This document shows positions 61,704 through 64,000 of a stretch of 64,000 bases of DNA, one piece after another; position 1 is the first letter of the stretch; each line of letters opens with the position of its first letter. The notes beneath the pieces are model-generated. The model searched no databases, was not told the origin of the DNA, and was given only the letters and a program-made list of their open reading frames with translations. Source of the stretch: Burkholderiales bacterium 8X (GTDB lineage Bacteria; Pseudomonadota; Gammaproteobacteria; Burkholderiales; Burkholderiaceae_C); the NCBI GenBank assembly GCA_902506565.1, contig LR732703.1, forward strand, positions 1,970,125-2,034,124, given 5' to 3'. The position numbers and the translations under genes were made by a program.

Positions 61704-64000
61704 CTAGCCGATGGTCATCAGGCTGGCATTGCCGCCCGCTGCTGCGGTGTTGATGCTCAGCGCCCGCTCGACCACCAGCGCCTCCAAGGGAAGCTCCTTG
61801 CTTCTCGAGGACAGAACCCGCATCCCGACGATCGGGCCTTTGCGGGCCGACAGCACACCAGCCGCTTCGCGGAGCGACCTTGCTTCCCCATGATGGAGAA
61901 CGGCATCGAACGAAACGGTGGGCGACCGCCAGTCTCTTGCAACGGTGATCCTCTGCCGGACGTCGACGGGCAGCCTTGCCAGCAGCGCTTCGGCAAACCC
62001 TCCGCCTTCCCAAACCGCACGGCTGCCGACAGCCAGCACTGCTGCCAACTGGATGAGTGCGTCATCGATGTCGGCCGGAAGGCACAAGACAGCCTCTCTG
62101 GCGCGTAGCGAATACACGTTGCGCTCGCCGGTCGGACCGACGAGTGTCCGCGCGTGGCCGCTGCGCGAAAGCGCTCGCAGCGCTGCGCATCGACGTGCAA
62201 GCGCCTCGTTGCCTTCATGTCGCAGCCAGTGCTCCAACGAGGCGAGAGGATCGAGAAGTTCCGAACCAGGCTCTTCGGTAGGTTCGGAAGCATCGGCAGG
62301 GCCTGCACTGGCCATCGCATCGACGAGCACGCTGTCCGGCCGCGCAGCGAGCATGCGGAACATGTAGAGCGGGCCGCCCGCCTTGGGACCGGTACCGGAA
62401 AGTCCTTCGCCGCCGAACGGCTGGACGCCGACGACGGCCCCGACGATGTTGCGGTTCACGTAGACATTGCCTGCATGCACTTGTTCGACCACCTTCGTGA
62501 TCGTCTCGTCGATGCGCGTGTGCACGCCGAGCGTCAAGCCATAGCCGGTGCCGTTGATCTGACCCAGCAGCGCATCGAGATCCTGGCGGCGAAAGCGAAC
62601 CACATGAAGGACCGGACCGAAGATTTCGCGATCGAGCTCCGCGATGCGCTCCAACTCGATCAGTGTCGGCATCACGAAAGTGCCGTGGGTCGTTGCCCGG
62701 TCGACGTCGCGCGCCTCGCGGAAGACCTTGCGGCCACGCATCTGCATGGCGGCAACATGTCGCTCGATGCTCTCGCGAGCATCGGCGTCGATCACCGGAC
62801 CGACATCCACCGCGAGCATCGCCGGGTCGCCGATGCGCATCTCGGCCATCGCGCCCTTCAGCATCTCGATGACGCGGTCGGCGATGTCCTCCTGCACGCA
62901 AAGGACTCGAAGTGCGGAGCAACGCTGTCCGGCGCTGTCGAAGGCCGATGCGAGCACGTCGATGACCACCTGTTCCACCAGTGCGGACGAGTCGACGATC
63001 ATCGCGTTCTGGCCCCCGGTCTCCGCGATCAGCGGAACGGGCTGACCGCCCGGCGTCAAGCGCTCGGACAAGGTGCGCTGCAAGATGCGCGCGACGTCGG
63101 TCGAGCCGGTGAACATCACACCCTGGATGCGCGGGTCGGCGGTCAGCGCTCTGCCGACCGTCTCGCCGCGGCCGGGCAGCAATTGCAGTGCCGCGCGTGG
63201 GACGCCCCCCTCCCAGAGCAAGCGAACCGCCTGCGCAGCGACCAGCGGCGTTTGTTCGGCCGGTTTGGCGAGAGCCGGGTTGCCCGCAGCGAGCGCGGCA
63301 GCGATTTGTCCGACGAAGATCGCGAGAGGGAAGTTCCACGGGCTGATACAGGCAACCGGACCCAACGGTCGATGCGATTCGACAGTGAAGTGTTCGCGAG
63401 CCTGGGCCGCATAGAAGCGCAGGAAGTCGACGGCTTCGCGGACCTCGGCAATGCCGTTCGCAAAAGTCTTCCCCGCTTCCCGAGACAACAGGCCCAGCAG
63501 CTGCGGCATCTGTTGTTCCAACGATTGCGCCGCACGATCCAGGCAGTCGGCGCGGTCGGCTGGCAGGGTGTCGGCCCAGGCCGGCGCAAAGCGCGCCGCG
63601 GCGGTGATGGCGCGATCGACATCCCGCACCGTGGCTTCGATCACCTCGCCGACGAGGTCTCTGTGGTCGGCCGGGTTTCGAAGTGGAATCGCCGCACCTG
63701 GCACGTCTCTGCTGCCATCGATCATCGGTTCTGCGCGCCACTCGTTCACTGTCTCGCGTCGAAGAGTCTCGGACAGGTTTCGCAGGCTGTCGTCATTCGA
63801 CAAATCCAATCCCGGTGAATTCTTGCGGGCCAGGCCGTAGAGGTCGACAGGCAATGGAATCGCAACATGCGGCAAGCCTGTTCGGCCTTCTTGCATGCCG
63901 AGGCGTTCGACCGCTGCAACCGGGTCCTCGACCAGCGTGGCGATGGCGATCGCCGGATCTGCGATGCGATTGACGAATGAAGTGTTCGCACCGTTCTCGA
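61704..64000 (-). CDS. putA: Bifunctional proline dehydrogenase/glutamate-semialdehyde dehydrogenase PutA (3' part)
   Basis: The frame is open to the window edge. The first visible residues ENGANTSFVNRIAD are the end of the proline dehydrogenase domain. The aldehyde dehydrogenase domain follows: PWNFPLAIFVGQIAAAL, GVMFTGSTDVA, Glu in AETGGQNAMI, catalytic Cys in SAGQRCSALR, and FGGEGLSGTGPKAGG. A C-terminal domain of about 180 residues follows, as in longer PutA forms. Together they oxidise proline to glutamate. It converges on the tRNA locus; N-terminal parts are outside the window. Confidence 0.93.
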   Translation of the reverse strand, partial: ENGANTSFVNRIADPAIAIATLVEDPVAAVERLGMQEGRTGLPHVAIPLPVDLYGLARKNSPGLDLSNDDSLRNLSETLRRETVNEWRAEPMIDGSRDVPGAAIPLRNPADHRDLVGEVIEATVRDVDRAITAAARFAPAWADTLPADRADCLDRAAQSLEQQMPQLLGLLSREAGKTFANGIAEVREAVDFLRFYAAQAREHFTVESHRPLGPVACISPWNFPLAIFVGQIAAALAAGNPALAKPAEQTPLVAAQAVRLLWEGGVPRAALQLLPGRGETVGRALTADPRIQGVMFTGSTDVARILQRTLSERLTPGGQPVPLIAETGGQNAMIVDSSALVEQVVIDVLASAFDSAGQRCSALRVLCVQEDIADRVIEMLKGAMAEMRIGDPAMLAVDVGPVIDADARESIERHVAAMQMRGRKVFREARDVDRATTHGTFVMPTLIELERIAELDREIFGPVLHVVRFRRQDLDALLGQINGTGYGLTLGVHTRIDETITKVVEQVHAGNVYVNRNIVGAVVGVQPFGGEGLSGTGPKAGGPLYMFRMLAARPDSVLVDAMASAGPADASEPTEEPGSELLDPLASLEHWLRHEGNEALARRCAALRALSRSGHARTLVGPTGERNVYSLRAREAVLCLPADIDDALIQLAAVLAVGSRAVWEGGGFAEALLARLPVDVRQRITVARDWRSPTVSFDAVLHHGEARSLREAAGVLSARKGPIVGMRVLSSRSKELPLEALVVERALSINTAAAGGNASLMTIG

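Overview
The window comes from a GC-rich betaproteobacterium of the order Burkholderiales, most likely a Comamonadaceae (Variovorax-like) species. This is inferred from the very high GC of the core genes, the order hemF-nadD-rsfS-rlmH-maf-rng, the tolB-pal-cpoB block beside msbA, and an extragenic palindrome of a kind common in Variovorax. No rRNA gene is present to settle the taxonomy.

Left chromosomal part (1-9.5 kb). A leftward operon encodes a GTP-cyclohydrolase-II-like protein, a DUF1688 protein and uracil phosphoribosyltransferase. These are the three landmark genes of the URC type of uracil catabolism. Next is a bufferin locus: bufA1 (DUF2282 precursor peptide), bufB (DUF692/MNIO enzyme), bufC (DUF2063) and a DoxX membrane protein. 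It diverges from an ECF sigma factor and its DUF1109 (NrsF-like) anti-sigma factor. Both divergent promoters carry an exact GTAACC-N16-CGAA motif, so the sigma factor probably drives both the bufferin operon and itself. A HerA/DUF853 ATPase follows.

Pigment-like cluster (9.5-23.4 kb). Two convergent operons resemble an aryl-polyene/xanthomonadin cluster. The rightward one has an ACP, a COG4648 membrane protein, an AMP-ligase/dehydratase fusion, an acyltransferase, a LolA-like carrier, an MMPL exporter, a polysaccharide deacetylase, a methyltransferase, a dehydratase and a FabG reductase. The leftward one has a flavin-dependent halogenase-like enzyme, a chorismatase-like enzyme, an acyltransferase and a glycosyltransferase. 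No ketosynthase lies in the window, so chain elongation must be supplied from elsewhere or the product differs.

Housekeeping block (23.5-36 kb). yebC, purD, hemF, nadD, rsfS, rlmH, maf and rng lead to convergent msbA, then tolB-pal-cpoB, tcdA and tRNA-Lys(UUU).

Integrated element (36.0-61.6 kb). A 25.6-kb lower-GC element sits in the 3' half of tRNA-Lys. It has attL/attR repeats and a tyrosine integrase at the right end. The left part holds an HTH regulator with operator palindromes, a chain of small translationally coupled genes, a Toprim primase-like protein and a DUF3987 helicase-like protein. The middle holds a tail-fibre-like protein and two large proteins resembling podovirus internal virion (ejection) proteins, one with a muramidase-like N-terminus. 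I see no terminase, portal, capsid or lysis cassette, so it is a phage remnant or satellite-like element. The right part is cargo: an O-acetyltransferase, two LexA boxes, a stand-alone MNT nucleotidyltransferase, a minimal ATP-dependent ligase, a secreted Cys-repeat protein and a HEPN-like two-gene cassette. A four-copy GCTAC-rich repeat family lies near both ends and just after the helicase gene.

Right edge. The tRNA terminator displaced by the insertion is followed by the convergent 3' part of putA, which runs off the window.
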